From Stutzerimonas stutzeri (GTDB lineage Bacteria > Pseudomonadota > Gammaproteobacteria > Pseudomonadales > Pseudomonadaceae): a stretch of 64,000 nt of DNA. Both the position numbers and the translations under genes were made by a program. Shown in pieces: positions 17,999-27,132 of this stretch. A model generated the notes under the pieces. The model worked only from the letters and a program-made list of their open reading frames with translations. It ran no database searches and had not been told where the DNA came from. The stretch is from positions 1 through 64,000 of the forward strand of contig NZ_JAAMQZ010000008.1 in the NCBI RefSeq assembly GCF_013522825.1. Direction: 5' to 3'. The first letter of the stretch is position 1; each line of letters begins with the position of its first letter.

Positions 17999-19312
17999 CT
18001 ACATCATTTTCGTGGGAAGCCAGTTGGCGATCCCAGGAAAGAGAGCTACCAAGAGGACGACGAGAAGCAGGATGATCCAGTAGGGGATCGAGCCCCGGAA
18101 AATGAGGCCCAGCGAGGCGTCGGGGTCGGATATGCAGCCCTTGACCGTATAGACGCACAGCCCGAGCGGGGGCGTGAGCAGGCCTGCCTCGATGGCCAGG
18201 ATGCCGAGGATCGCGAAAGCCAGCGGTTCGAAACCCAGTGCGGTGGCGATGGGCGCGAAGATCGGTACCGTCAGCAGGATGATGGAGGTGCTATCCAGGA
18301 ACATGCCCAGCACCAGCCAGATCGCGACCATGATGGCCAGGGTCAGGTAAACGCCACCGACGCCCAGGAACAGGTCGCCGATCATGTCGCCGATACCGCC
18401 CATGGACAGCAGGCGCGAGTACATCTGCGCCGTGATCAGCAGGAAGAGCAGGGGTGCCGAGATGCGTCCGGTGTTGAGGATCGATGCGGAAAAGTCGCGC
18501 CACTTCATGCCCTTGGCGACTCCGATCATGACCGCGCCGAGCACGCCGATTCCCGCGGCTTCGGTTGGCGTGAACAGGCCAAACCAGATACCGCCGAAAA
18601 TCAACAGGATCATCAGGATCACGCCAGTGGCACCGATCCTGGCGCGCGCATCGGCTTTCTCTACGACGGCGTCCTGCTCGTGGGCACTACCGAACAGGCG
18701 TGGCCGCAGCAGGGCGAAGACGAGCAGGAACAGGAAGAACAGCGATGCCAGCAGCAGGCCGGGAATTACGCCTGCGATAAAGAGCTTGCCGATTGACTGC
18801 TCGGCCATGACGCCCCAGATGATCAGCAGCACGCTAGGCGGTAGCAGCATGCCCAGGGATGCACTGCCGGCTATGCATCCCAGCGCGATGCCTTTGTCAT
18901 ATTTGGCGCGCGCCATCTCCGGGTAGGCAATGCGGGAAAAGGCAGCAGCCGATGCGATGGAAACCCCGGTTACCGCACCGAAGGCCGCGTTGCCCCCGAC
19001 AGTCGCGAGAGCCAGGCGACCTGGCAAGCGCTTGAACGACTGGTTGATCAGTTTGAACAGATCGGTGGCCGCCCCTGACTTGGCCAGTATTTCCCCAAGT
19101 AGCACGAACAGTGGAATCGTCGCGAATTCATAAGCACGAATAGCACCGAAAGCACTGCTGGCGAGCAATGAGCTGGCAATATCGAAGGTGCCCATCAGAT
19201 AGGCGAGACCAAAGAAACTTGTCAGTCCGAGGGAAATAACCACCGGTATACCGAGAAGAATGCTCATTACCAGAACCGCAATAATGATCGCGGCAAACTC
19301 TGGACTACCCAT
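17999..19312 (-). CDS. TRAP transporter large permease (DctM)
   Basis: Inner-membrane protein of 437 residues with about 12-13 helices, the sodium-coupled transport subunit of a TRAP transporter. Family motifs include LGIPVVISLG near the start, GGNAAFGAVTGVSIASAAAF, and LLPPSVLLIIWG. The ATG at 19312 has AGGAGG exactly six bases upstream; a TTG two codons earlier falls inside that ribosome binding site. It overlaps the end of the dctQ gene by eight bases. The substrate is not readable from sequence; TRAP systems import organic acids, including aromatic and amide-bearing acids. Confidence 0.93.
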   Translation of the reverse strand: MGSPEFAAIIIAVLVMSILLGIPVVISLGLTSFFGLAYLMGTFDIASSLLASSAFGAIRAYEFATIPLFVLLGEILAKSGAATDLFKLINQSFKRLPGRLALATVGGNAAFGAVTGVSIASAAAFSRIAYPEMARAKYDKGIALGCIAGSASLGMLLPPSVLLIIWGVMAEQSIGKLFIAGVIPGLLLASLFFLFLLVFALLRPRLFGSAHEQDAVVEKADARARIGATGVILMILLIFGGIWFGLFTPTEAAGIGVLGAVMIGVAKGMKWRDFSASILNTGRISAPLLFLLITAQMYSRLLSMGGIGDMIGDLFLGVGGVYLTLAIMVAIWLVLGMFLDSTSIILLTVPIFAPIATALGFEPLAFAILGILAIEAGLLTPPLGLCVYTVKGCISDPDASLGLIFRGSIPYWIILLLVVLLVALFPGIANWLPTKMM

Positions 19313-19880
19313 GTTCAACCTCCTGTCCTTTCAACACGTTGAGCGGCTCTTCGTTTCCAGTGAAAAGGGCAACTGCTGCAGGAATAGCCATTACCAGATA
19401 AGTCATGGCGGCAAGAATGGACCCTGCCACGATTGCCAGGCGGCTTGGGAATACAGGTACCGCAAAGGTTACATGGCCCTCGAACTCACCATTGATGAAT
19501 GCATTTATCATGTTGCCCCACTCGGCTCTTGCCAGGATCGCGAACAAGAATGCTCCCAGGAGATATCCGGCCAACCATAGAAAGCGCTTTATTGGCGGTG
19601 GCGCTAACATATCCATCAGCTCTGTGCGGAGCATGCCGCCAATGCGGACCGTATAGGGCAATTGCAGAAAGGCAATGATGACCAGACCGTTAATCACAAC
19701 TTCCGCAACGCCAATAATGGGTGCGTTGAATAGTCCTCGCCCGAAAACATCTGCTGCAATCAGCAATGCCACCAATACCAATAGCGTCGCGGCTATTACC
19801 ATCATCGCCTTGCTGATTATCCGGAGAGCGGAATCGAGGAAGCCGACCCACCCTGTTGTGGAACTCTTGCGCGCTAACAT
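19305..19880 (-). CDS. TRAP transporter small permease (DctQ)
   Basis: Membrane protein of 191 residues with four predicted helices, the small subunit that scaffolds the TRAP permease. The typical sequence MLVIAATLLVLVALLIAADVFGRG-like first helix region and VAEVVINGLVIIAFLQLPYT are seen in order. It begins 85 bases after dctP and ends inside the dctM start region, an arrangement that couples translation. Its N-terminal 20 residues are basic and likely cytoplasmic. Confidence 0.9.
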   Translation of the reverse strand: MLARKSSTTGWVGFLDSALRIISKAMMVIAATLLVLVALLIAADVFGRGLFNAPIIGVAEVVINGLVIIAFLQLPYTVRIGGMLRTELMDMLAPPPIKRFLWLAGYLLGAFLFAILARAEWGNMINAFINGEFEGHVTFAVPVFPSRLAIVAGSILAAMTYLVMAIPAAVALFTGNEEPLNVLKGQEVEHG

Positions 19881-19965
19881 AAAACGCCCTCGCTTGGAGT
19901 AGGTCGCTTATCTCAGATGAACCATGTGAATGTGGCCGAGCTTTTTTGGGGCTCGGCCATGGTTC

Positions 19966-21036
19966 TCAGTCGATTTCGTAGGCATACGGGAATTCGTAGC
20001 CACGCTTCGCGAGTTCGCTGATATAGGTCTTCATGATCGCGGTGCCCGGCATGCCCTGCTTGTTGACCTCCTGGGCCATGCGGTTGGGGAAGTCCTTCAA
20101 GGCTTCGGCCCAGGCCTTGCGAGCTTCAGGACTGATCTCATTGACGTTGACGCCAAGTTCTCTGGCTTTTTGCAGGCCGTTACGGTCATTGGTGGCACAG
20201 ACTTCCGCCGTGGCGTCTTCGTAATCCCTGGCCACTTCTTTAAGTATCTGCTGTACATCGGCAGGCAGCTTGTTCCAGGTTTTCAGATTGACCGTGACGC
20301 TATTGACCGGCATTGCGCCAAAGTCAATTTTTGAATAATGCTTTGCAACTTCGTTGAGTTTGAACGTCGTCCACCAGGTTGAAGTGCTGAGGTAGCCCTG
20401 ATACACGCCGGTCTGCATGGACTGGTAGGCCTCGTTCAGGTTGGAGGCCACAGGTGTCGCGCCCTTGATCCAGTCCAGGTTTACCCCGGCACCGGCAATC
20501 TTGTGTCCCTGGAGGTCAGAAAAGTTTTTCCAGGCAAAGGTGGTGCCCAGGCCATAGTTGGACAGACAGCTGACCGCGAGCAGCTTCTGGTTGTATTTCT
20601 TCTCGAAGGTTTCGGTCAGCTCGGGATGAGCCGCATACGTGGCCCTCACGGCTTCGCTTGCCACTTTGGCGTCAGGGGAGCCGAACGGCAAGAACAGAGG
20701 GAAGTTCTGTGCGAGCAGTTCCGATGGCTCGAAGATCATGCTGATGAAGCCGATGTCCAGCAGGCCATCCCGTGTGGCCTCCAGAACCTCCGTCACCTTG
20801 GCGATCTGTCCGGCATGAAGCTCCATAACCCGAACGTTGTGGTCCGTATCAGCTTCGATTCTTTTCTTGAGTTCCGGAACAAAAAAGTTGTGTGCCGTTT
20901 CCATGTACGACAATAAGCCAACCGGGTGGCCGGAACCTGCTCGAAGATTTATCTGATCTGCATGTGCGCTTGCTGCAGCGCTAAGAATTCCAAGGGATAG
21001 TAAGAAATGAAAGCCTGTTTTTTTTATATGTTTCAT
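19966..21036 (-). CDS. TRAP transporter substrate-binding protein (DctP)
   Basis: Exported receptor of 356 residues for the adjacent TRAP permease. Residues 1 to about 26 are a signal peptide (ending SAHA-D). The body follows the DctP fold: VRVMELHAGQIAKVTEVLEATRDG, QNFPLFLPFGSP, and SMQTGVYQGYLSTSTWW with the conserved aromatic residues lining the ligand pocket. It is the first gene of the leftward operon and is divergent from a LysR-type regulator. Two cysteines (CLSN and CATND) are unusual for this family. The ligand is unknown; the downstream hydrolases suggest an amide-containing acid. Confidence 0.92.
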   Translation of the reverse strand: MKHIKKTGFHFLLSLGILSAAASAHADQINLRAGSGHPVGLLSYMETAHNFFVPELKKRIEADTDHNVRVMELHAGQIAKVTEVLEATRDGLLDIGFISMIFEPSELLAQNFPLFLPFGSPDAKVASEAVRATYAAHPELTETFEKKYNQKLLAVSCLSNYGLGTTFAWKNFSDLQGHKIAGAGVNLDWIKGATPVASNLNEAYQSMQTGVYQGYLSTSTWWTTFKLNEVAKHYSKIDFGAMPVNSVTVNLKTWNKLPADVQQILKEVARDYEDATAEVCATNDRNGLQKARELGVNVNEISPEARKAWAEALKDFPNRMAQEVNKQGMPGTAIMKTYISELAKRGYEFPYAYEID

Positions 21037-21515
21037 GTCTGTCCTCTATGTGCGGTTAGCGCGTGCAATGCAAGCTTCGCTTATGGAGAAATCCAGTTCT
21101 GGCAGCAGCTAAACTGATGATCTGCAGGATCTCAGTGCATTCACTGCTTTTCTTGGGTGCATTAGCGTTGTTGTGATTGCTAGTTGGTGGACCTCCTGTT
21201 TTCTTGTTGTATGTCGACCAGTCGGTTATCAGTGAACGACTAAAAGCTGCATAAGACGAATACTATTTTTGCCTAGCTGCTATCGTTTCTTCTTATGCAT
21301 TAATCTTGGGCATAAATCTTCTCGTTGCACCATTTTGGGCTTTATTTTCTTGGGTGTTTGCTGTTGTTACATGCTCATTCGCGTGTATTTCTGTTATTTG
21401 AAAGAAATCATGTTATTCAAGAAGATATATGCTTTTGCTTTTGCGGAGCGAGGAGCTATCGTTATGCCGTATAGCTAAAGATGGAAGAGCCCTTATAACC
21501 AATGGCCAGTGAACG
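21037..21515. promoter_or_regulatory. Divergent dctP / LysR promoter region
   Basis: About 480 AT-rich bases separate the TRAP operon from its divergent LysR regulator, longer than most gaps here. A 10-base direct repeat CAGTGAACGA occurs at 21230-21239 and again at 21507-21516, where it runs into the lysR start codon. A small frame at 21269-21478 lacks a ribosome binding site and a recognisable protein. Operator and promoters for both directions are expected here, but I cannot place them with confidence. Confidence 0.5.
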
Positions 21516-22445
21516 ATGAATCTTAAACAGCTGCGCTATTTTGTACGGATTGCCGAATGCGGAAGCCTTTCAAAAGCCGCTGATGAGCTGGGTATCGCTC
21601 AGCCCGCCCTGAGCCAACAGCTGCGCGCTTTGGAAGATGAGCTGGGGGTCGAGCTTGTAACCCGCCATTCACGGGGCATTGCGCCCAATGACTTGGGGAC
21701 GATGCTGTTGAGTCATTTCGGCACCATACTCAATGAAATCGATAGAACACCGCTGTTGGTGCAGGACCTGACCCGCAATCCGACCGGGGAAGTAAGGCTC
21801 GGCGTAACCACCACCGCCGCCCGCGCCCTGACCGCGCCGCTCGTAGCCAGGGTGCATGAGTCTTATCCGGGCATCACCCTGCACGTGGTCGAGGCCATGA
21901 GCGGAAGCCTGAGCCAATCTCTGCAACGCGGCAGCCTCGACCTGTCGATTCTTTACGAGCCGAAGCTGCTGGAGCTGGATGAGGGTGTCGACCTCATGCC
22001 GGTGCTCACGGAGGATCTGTTTCTCATTTCCAGAAACAAAGGCATTGTGAAGAACAGGAAGGCCGTACCGTTCTCGATGCTCGAAGAGCTGCAGCTCGTC
22101 CTCCCGTGCTATCCAAACGTGCTGACGAAGTTGTTGTATGTGTTGGCGGCCAAGCGGGAGGTCAAGCTGAACGTCAAGTTTGAAATCGATTCGCTGAGCA
22201 GCATCATCGAACTGGTGAATGCCGATTTCTGCACGGTGCTCCCGCTTGTCTGCCTGGGCCGGGAAATCGAGGAGGGGCGGGTGACGGCAACGCCCATCAC
22301 GGATCCGCGGGTGAGCTGGAGCGTGCATATCGCTGCGGCCCGCAAGGGGGTGCGGTCACGCGCGGTACGGGCCGTGCACAAGCTCCTGATCGAAGTGGTG
22401 AATGAAATGGTCGATGGGGACGCATGGCCTGCCCGGCTTATCTGA
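21516..22445 (+). CDS. LysR-type regulator divergent from TRAP operon
   Basis: LysR-family regulator of 309 residues. The N-terminal helix-turn-helix is MNLKQLRYFVRIAECGSLSK followed by AADELGIAQPALSQQLRALE. The effector domain spans about residues 90-300. Overall look (RHSRGIAPNDLGTMLLSH) is that of the NAC/CynR-like branch, which often controls nitrogen-compound catabolism. It is transcribed away from dctP and is the obvious candidate to sense the imported substrate and activate the operon. The effector is unknown. Confidence 0.9.
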   Translation: MNLKQLRYFVRIAECGSLSKAADELGIAQPALSQQLRALEDELGVELVTRHSRGIAPNDLGTMLLSHFGTILNEIDRTPLLVQDLTRNPTGEVRLGVTTTAARALTAPLVARVHESYPGITLHVVEAMSGSLSQSLQRGSLDLSILYEPKLLELDEGVDLMPVLTEDLFLISRNKGIVKNRKAVPFSMLEELQLVLPCYPNVLTKLLYVLAAKREVKLNVKFEIDSLSSIIELVNADFCTVLPLVCLGREIEEGRVTATPITDPRVSWSVHIAAARKGVRSRAVRAVHKLLIEVVNEMVDGDAWPARLI

Positions 22446-22604
22446 AGAACGCTGCGCTGTTTTAGGCCCTCGGCTTCGAGAGGCCGCTCCCTATATGCGG
22501 TGACATAAGGCCCCTGCTCTCAGCTTGGAAAAGTGCTGGGCATGGATTTAGTCGGCTGCCTGCATGGCTGTTAAGCTGGTCGCCTGTCTTGACGGGATCT
22601 TTCC

Positions 22605-22991
22605 ATGCTGACCTTGGGCAATTTCACGGTCTTTCTCCTTTTCGCCGCGGTCGCCGCCTGGCTCTGGCATTCCCACGGAATACGCGAGCATGCGCTGGTG
22701 GCGGTGCAGCGTTACTGCAAGAAGATGGATATCGAACTGCTCGATGGCAACGTTGCGTTCCGGCGTCTGGGCTGGGTACGTGATGCGCGGGGACATCGCC
22801 GTTTCGCGCGCGTGTATGGCTTCGAGTTCACCGTGACCGGAGAGCAGCGGCATCAGGGCAGTATCAGCATGTTCGGCATGCGTGCCGGGCCGATCGAGAC
22901 GGATGCGCATCCGTTCCCGGCGCAGGCAACGCCGTCGGCGGAGCAGGGGCGAGTGTTCCAGATGGATGACTGGCGCAACCGCAACGACTGA
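22605..22991 (+). CDS. DUF3301 membrane-anchored protein
   Basis: Protein of 128 residues with one N-terminal membrane helix (about residues 5-23) and a soluble domain of the DUF3301 type, found widely in gammaproteobacteria and without a known function. The conserved core includes QRYCKKMDIELLDGNVAFRR, then ARVYGFEFTVTGEQRHQGSI. It converges with a CobW-type GTPase gene with only 14 bases between stop codons, the same pair order often seen in Pseudomonas, so the two may be linked by history rather than function. Confidence 0.85.
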   Translation: MLTLGNFTVFLLFAAVAAWLWHSHGIREHALVAVQRYCKKMDIELLDGNVAFRRLGWVRDARGHRRFARVYGFEFTVTGEQRHQGSISMFGMRAGPIETDAHPFPAQATPSAEQGRVFQMDDWRNRND

Positions 22992-23005
22992 GCCGGCCTG
23001 CCGCG

Positions 23006-23974
23006 TCAGCGTCCTGCCAGGCAATGGCGCAGGCCGTGGCTGAGGGCTGCTTCGGACTGCGTACCCGCGAAGATCAGTTCCAGGCGTGAATCGCGCCGCC
23101 ATTCGCTGGGCCTGAACTCCAGCGGCCTGCCTTCCAGCGCATTCGCAGATACCCAGCCATGCTCCCCGTGCAGTACCAGCTTGGCGCGCTGCCAGGGTAG
23201 CGTCGCGAGCCATCCGCTGATGCGCTGGATGTCGAACACCAGGCCTGGATGCCAGCGCCAGCCGATGCTCCAGCCTTCGGCGGCGGCATGGCTGAGCACT
23301 GTCGGCTGCAGTGGGTCTAGCCAGACATGGGCCAGTGGCGCTGCAGCGAGCGGGGGCAGGTACTCCGCTGTCGCCATGCTGGCGCAGCTCCCGATACCCG
23401 GCAGTCGGGCCAGATCGAGTTGTCCGTGAGATGTCCATAAAATTGGGCGCTCCGGCAGCTTTTGCTGCACGCACATGCGAACGTCGTCACTCAGCTTCTC
23501 GCTCTTGTTCAACATCAGCAGACCAGCCTGGGCAGCCATTTCCTGCTGGCTGGGAGAAAGGACCGGGTTTCGCGTGAATGCGTCGGCATCCAGCACCATG
23601 ACAGCCGGTTGCAGTGTGAGCACCCGATCCCAAGGCGCCTGGCGCAGCTGCTGCAGCAACTGCAACGGATGGCCTAGCCCGGAAGGTTCGATCAGCAGGC
23701 GATCCGGTCTGGCTTTGCGCAGCAGCCGATTCAAGCCGATCTGGAAAGGCATGCCGTTGACACAGCACAGACAGCCGCCGGTGACTTCGGCAAAGCTGAT
23801 GCCGCTGTCGTCGCGGTGCAGCAGCGCGGCATCCAGACCGATCTGACCGAATTCGTTGATCAGCACGGCCCAGCGCTCGTTGGCGGGTTTCTGTACCAGC
23901 AGCGCCCTGATCAGGCTGGTCTTGCCAGCGCCCAGCGGGCCGGCGATCAGGTGGGTGGGGATCTGTTCGAGCAT
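23006..23974 (-). CDS. Second CobW-family GTPase
   Basis: G3E-family protein of 322 residues. The P-loop is GPLGAGKTS (12-20), the metal motif is CLCC (Cys68, Cys70, Cys71), and the guanine motif is degenerate as NKSE. Unlike the CobW protein in the TRAP operon it has no His-rich segment and a divergent C-terminal half. A distinct role is therefore likely, for instance as a housekeeping zinc metallochaperone. No Zur-like operator was recognised upstream. The adjacent gene on the other side is a divergent secreted protein. Confidence 0.87.
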   Translation of the reverse strand: MLEQIPTHLIAGPLGAGKTSLIRALLVQKPANERWAVLINEFGQIGLDAALLHRDDSGISFAEVTGGCLCCVNGMPFQIGLNRLLRKARPDRLLIEPSGLGHPLQLLQQLRQAPWDRVLTLQPAVMVLDADAFTRNPVLSPSQQEMAAQAGLLMLNKSEKLSDDVRMCVQQKLPERPILWTSHGQLDLARLPGIGSCASMATAEYLPPLAAAPLAHVWLDPLQPTVLSHAAAEGWSIGWRWHPGLVFDIQRISGWLATLPWQRAKLVLHGEHGWVSANALEGRPLEFRPSEWRRDSRLELIFAGTQSEAALSHGLRHCLAGR

Positions 23975-24064
23975 GGGAGCCTGTCATTGGAAAAAAGGCG
24001 TGAGGCGGTGACGCTGCCCGGCTGCCCCGGCATGCTAGATTTACCCCTTTCAAGGGGATGAACG

Positions 24065-24415
24065 ATGCGACTGTTGGCGCTTTGCATGCTGTTGGCAACC
24101 GGACAGGCCCTGGCTGAGGCCTGCATTGTGACCAGCAGCGGGGGCGGTGTGGAAGTCGAAGTCTGTCAGGAGAATAAAAGTATCCCGAGCGAGCTGTTTC
24201 GCAGCGGCTACTGCCAGCCCCAGCTGGCCGGGCAGGAGGTCGAAGTGCAATTCGTCGAGAGTTGCCCAACCGGCGCCTTCGGCATCTGCCGCAACGCACA
24301 GGCCTCCAATCTCAGTTACCGCCAGGACATTCATTATTACGGCGTGGCGAGCGACGCACGCTTTCTCGCGCCTGCCTGCGAGCAGCATCAGGAGGCGCGC
24401 TGGGAAACGCCCTGA
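24065..24415 (+). CDS. Secreted cysteine-rich hypothetical protein
   Basis: Small exported protein of 116 residues. A signal peptide ends near ALA-E (residue 17), leaving a mature domain of about 99 residues with six cysteines (CIV, VCQE, GYCQP, SCPTG, GICRN and PACEQ), enough for three disulfides in the periplasm. AAGGGG precedes the ATG at proper spacing. I do not recognise the family. It converges with the large DUF4105 gene and is divergent from the second CobW gene, so no operon informs its role. Confidence 0.75.
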   Translation: MRLLALCMLLATGQALAEACIVTSSGGGVEVEVCQENKSIPSELFRSGYCQPQLAGQEVEVQFVESCPTGAFGICRNAQASNLSYRQDIHYYGVASDARFLAPACEQHQEARWETP

Positions 24416-24456
24416 GCCCTCGAGGTTTCACGTGGAACCTACCGATAGGCAGATTA

Positions 24457-26415
24457 CTACGGCAGCTCCAGCCCGCCATCAGCCTTGTGCAGTTGGCGCA
24501 GGTGCTGGCCGACTCGTTCAAGGTTGCGCTCGATGCTTTCCAGTTCCAGACGGCGTTCGTCGCTCAGCAAGAGCCGGACTTCCCGGTCCAGTTCTTCGCT
24601 TAGCTGGTTGAGCTGCGCCTGCCGCTGACCGCTCTGTTCTTCCAGGCGCTGCCATTCGCCGGCTTGCGGCAGACCGTAACCTTCGTCGTTGAGCAACTCA
24701 GCCGGGCGGCTCAGATAGCCGCTGTTGGCGAGAATCTGCTGCAGTGCGCCATCGGCCTTGGCCAGGCTGGCATCGCCGCGTTCGCGGCCACTGAGGTAGC
24801 GCTTCTTCAGCTCTTCCTGGGCCAGCAGCAGTTGCCGGCGCAGTGCGGCCTGTTCCACCAGCAGCAAGGCCGCGCTGGCGCGCAGGTCGGCTTGTGCGAT
24901 CCAGAGCTGACGCTCGCTGGCTGATAATTCCAGCCACTGTTCCACGGTCTGTTGCGGCAATCCCAAGCGCTCCTTGAGCACGGCGAACATCGCCTGATAG
25001 CGCTCACGGTAGGAGTCGAAACGATAGCCCAGGCGCAGCGCCTCACGCGGATCGTCGAGCACGCTGGCGTCGGCCAGGTTGCGGGCGATCAGCAACTCCA
25101 GCAGGCCGCTGGGCAGGATGCTGTCGAGTGCCGCCAGCTCTGCGCGATGGGTGCCGCTGCGCAACAGCTTGAGGGTTTCCACCGCACAGTTGTTGGACAG
25201 GAAGTAGTAGTCGCCATCGTAGCTCCAGTGCAGCTCGGCGCTGCGTTCGACCAGCATCTCGATCTCGCGGCGTTCCAGCCGCAGTGGAATCGAGGCCAGG
25301 CTGCGCAACTCGACCTTGGTGTATTCGTCGATTACCTGGCCCAGCGGCAGTACGAACAGACGTGACGGGTAGGCGCCGGTCAGGCCGTCCCAACTGGACA
25401 GTTGCACGTCGCCGACGAAGGCGCGGAAAGACAGCACCAGGTGATGATCCAGATCCAGCCGGCAATCGGGGCCGGGCGTGCGCTGCGGTGCGCAGATCAC
25501 CAGGCGCAGCATGCTGTGGCCCCAGCGACTGACCCAGGCGTCGTTAGCCTCGGCGAACAGATAGTCCACCTCGAAGACCCGCTCGGGATCGAGGCGCAGC
25601 AACGGTGTGCGGGCCAGGTCCTGGCCGGCGTTGAGAATCGGATACCCGTCGGCGCAGAGCTGCGTGGCGGCGGGCTGCCAGCCGAAGTGCTCGCGGAAAT
25701 AGCGGTGCAGTGACGGGCGGCGGCAGGCGTAGCTGGGGTCGAGCAGGAAGTACTCCAGGTTTACCGCGACGAACTCCAGTGGGCTGGTCAGTTCGTAGAT
25801 ATCGGGACTGCGCGCCACTTGGGCATTGTGCCTTTCGCGCTCGCCACGGCTGCCGACCCGTTGTGGCCAGCCGGCGAGATCCAGCAGGCGCGGATCGTCG
25901 CTGAGGGTGAAGCGGCGTTCGGTCTGGCCGCGGCATTCATCCGGCAGGCCGACCAGGCCGAGGCTGGCGGCACGGCGGCTGCAGAAGGCCAGGTGCTTGC
26001 TGTTCGCTGGCGACCATAGACGGGCGCGGTCGTAGAGATGCGCCAGCTCGTGGATCAGCGTGGCGAGCAGTTCCTGGCGCACCGTGCCGTGTACCCGCGC
26101 CGTGCGCTGTCGTGCAGCGGAGCCATCGACCAGCGATGGCAGCAGCTCGCGGTTGAGTTCGATGAGATCGCTGCCCGCACGTCCATAAGCCTGGGAAGGC
26201 AGGTCATCCTGCCAGCGTACCCGTACGTTGCGGTCCAGCTGCTGCAGCATGCGCGGCGGCAGGGCGGCCAGGGCTTCATCGAGCAGGGCCTGGGTAGCGG
26301 CACGTTCGGCGGGTTGCAGCGCCTGGCTTTCCAGTGTCAGTCGCAGCGTGGCGCATGCCTGACCGGCAAGGCTGGCCAGCAGGACAGCCAGCAGCCAGGC
26401 GCAGGCCGGCTTCAC
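24457..26415 (-). CDS. DUF4105 envelope protein with HELAH metal motif
   Basis: Exported protein of 652 residues. A signal peptide (about 1-22, ending ACA) is followed by a domain with a zinc-protease-like HELAH (His122, Glu123, His126). The middle holds the DUF4105 region, with SRWGHSMLRLV, the central SFRAFVGD and the conserved FLSNNCAVETLKLL, the His and Cys pattern of an NlpC/P60-like or Lnb-type fold. The last 150 residues are a charged, Leu-rich coiled coil. It starts with GTG overlapping the stop of a DUF2388 gene (GTGA), so the two are coupled. A role in cell-wall or lipoprotein modification is possible but unproven. Confidence 0.85.
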   Translation of the reverse strand: MKPACAWLLAVLLASLAGQACATLRLTLESQALQPAERAATQALLDEALAALPPRMLQQLDRNVRVRWQDDLPSQAYGRAGSDLIELNRELLPSLVDGSAARQRTARVHGTVRQELLATLIHELAHLYDRARLWSPANSKHLAFCSRRAASLGLVGLPDECRGQTERRFTLSDDPRLLDLAGWPQRVGSRGERERHNAQVARSPDIYELTSPLEFVAVNLEYFLLDPSYACRRPSLHRYFREHFGWQPAATQLCADGYPILNAGQDLARTPLLRLDPERVFEVDYLFAEANDAWVSRWGHSMLRLVICAPQRTPGPDCRLDLDHHLVLSFRAFVGDVQLSSWDGLTGAYPSRLFVLPLGQVIDEYTKVELRSLASIPLRLERREIEMLVERSAELHWSYDGDYYFLSNNCAVETLKLLRSGTHRAELAALDSILPSGLLELLIARNLADASVLDDPREALRLGYRFDSYRERYQAMFAVLKERLGLPQQTVEQWLELSASERQLWIAQADLRASAALLLVEQAALRRQLLLAQEELKKRYLSGRERGDASLAKADGALQQILANSGYLSRPAELLNDEGYGLPQAGEWQRLEEQSGQRQAQLNQLSEELDREVRLLLSDERRLELESIERNLERVGQHLRQLHKADGGLELP

Positions 26416-26732
26416 AGGGCGAGGATGGTTTCGGCCAGCGCCTGATCGCTCGCCTGGCGGGCTTCGGCGAACTCGGTGCGAAGGGTGGCGAAGGCCGCTT
26501 CCAGGCGTGCGCCACGAATATCGCCGGCACTGGCAACGAAGCTGGCGGCTTCGTCTCGGGCGTCGAGGACGAGCTTCATGCCGCTGATCCGGCTGGTCGC
26601 GTCCGAGGTGAAATTGACGCTGCGATCCACCGCGTTGATGACGATATTGCTGGTGGCCACCAGCGTCTGTGCCTGGGCCGCCCCGGCGAGAAGGGTCAGT
26701 GCGACCGCTGTGGCAGTGAGTAGCTTGAACAT
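26412..26732 (-). CDS. DUF2388 periplasmic protein, copy 1
   Basis: Exported protein of 106 residues with a signal peptide ending AQAQ (about residue 22). The mature part carries the DUF2388 signature of Pseudomonas: LVLDARDEAASFVASAGDIRG, then ARLEAAFATLR and a C-terminal LAETILAL. It is the middle link between two further paralogues upstream and the DUF4105 protein, whose GTG start overlaps its stop codon. Function is unknown. Confidence 0.88.
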   Translation of the reverse strand: MFKLLTATAVALTLLAGAAQAQTLVATSNIVINAVDRSVNFTSDATSRISGMKLVLDARDEAASFVASAGDIRGARLEAAFATLRTEFAEARQASDQALAETILAL

Positions 26733-26760
26733 TGCAGGTCTCGTTAAGTAAGGCGGGCCG

Positions 26761-27054
26761 TTATTGGACGAGTATCGCCTGGGCCAGTTCCAGATCGCTG
26801 ACCGTCAGCCCCGGATGCTGCTCGCGCATCCAGCGCAGGGCGGCTTCCAGGCGTGCGCCGTGGAGCTGGCCGGCACTGGCGACGAAGCTTGCCGCTTCGT
26901 CCCTGGCCTCGACGATCAGCTTGTTCTCGAAGGGCAGGCTGGTCAGCTGGCTGGTGACATAACCGGAGGCCACGATGCCGGCCAGGGTGGTATCGAACGC
27001 CTGGACGCTGCCACAGAAGCAGCAGCCAGCCAAGAAAAGATAAAGCGGACGCAT
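26761..27054 (-). CDS. DUF2388 periplasmic protein, copy 2
   Basis: Exported protein of 97 residues and the most diverged of the three DUF2388 paralogues. The signal peptide is MRPLYLFLAGCCFCGSVQA, with a CCFC run that is odd for a Sec signal but does not form a canonical lipobox. The mature part has LIVEARDEAASFVASAGQLHG, ARLEAALRWMREQ and ELAQAILVQ. The start at 27054 was chosen because it begins the signal peptide; the frame is open further upstream. Confidence 0.85.
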   Translation of the reverse strand: MRPLYLFLAGCCFCGSVQAFDTTLAGIVASGYVTSQLTSLPFENKLIVEARDEAASFVASAGQLHGARLEAALRWMREQHPGLTVSDLELAQAILVQ

Positions 27055-27132
27055 ATGAATCCCGATGCCAGAAAATCCAGCAAGGCTAGCGAAACGCCAG
27101 CGCAACGGCCAGCGTCTTCCTTTTGCGCCGTT

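Noticed and set aside
21269..21478. 69-codon frame between dctP and the LysR gene
   Set aside because: No ribosome binding site, Phe/Cys-rich text from AT-rich DNA, no family resemblance.
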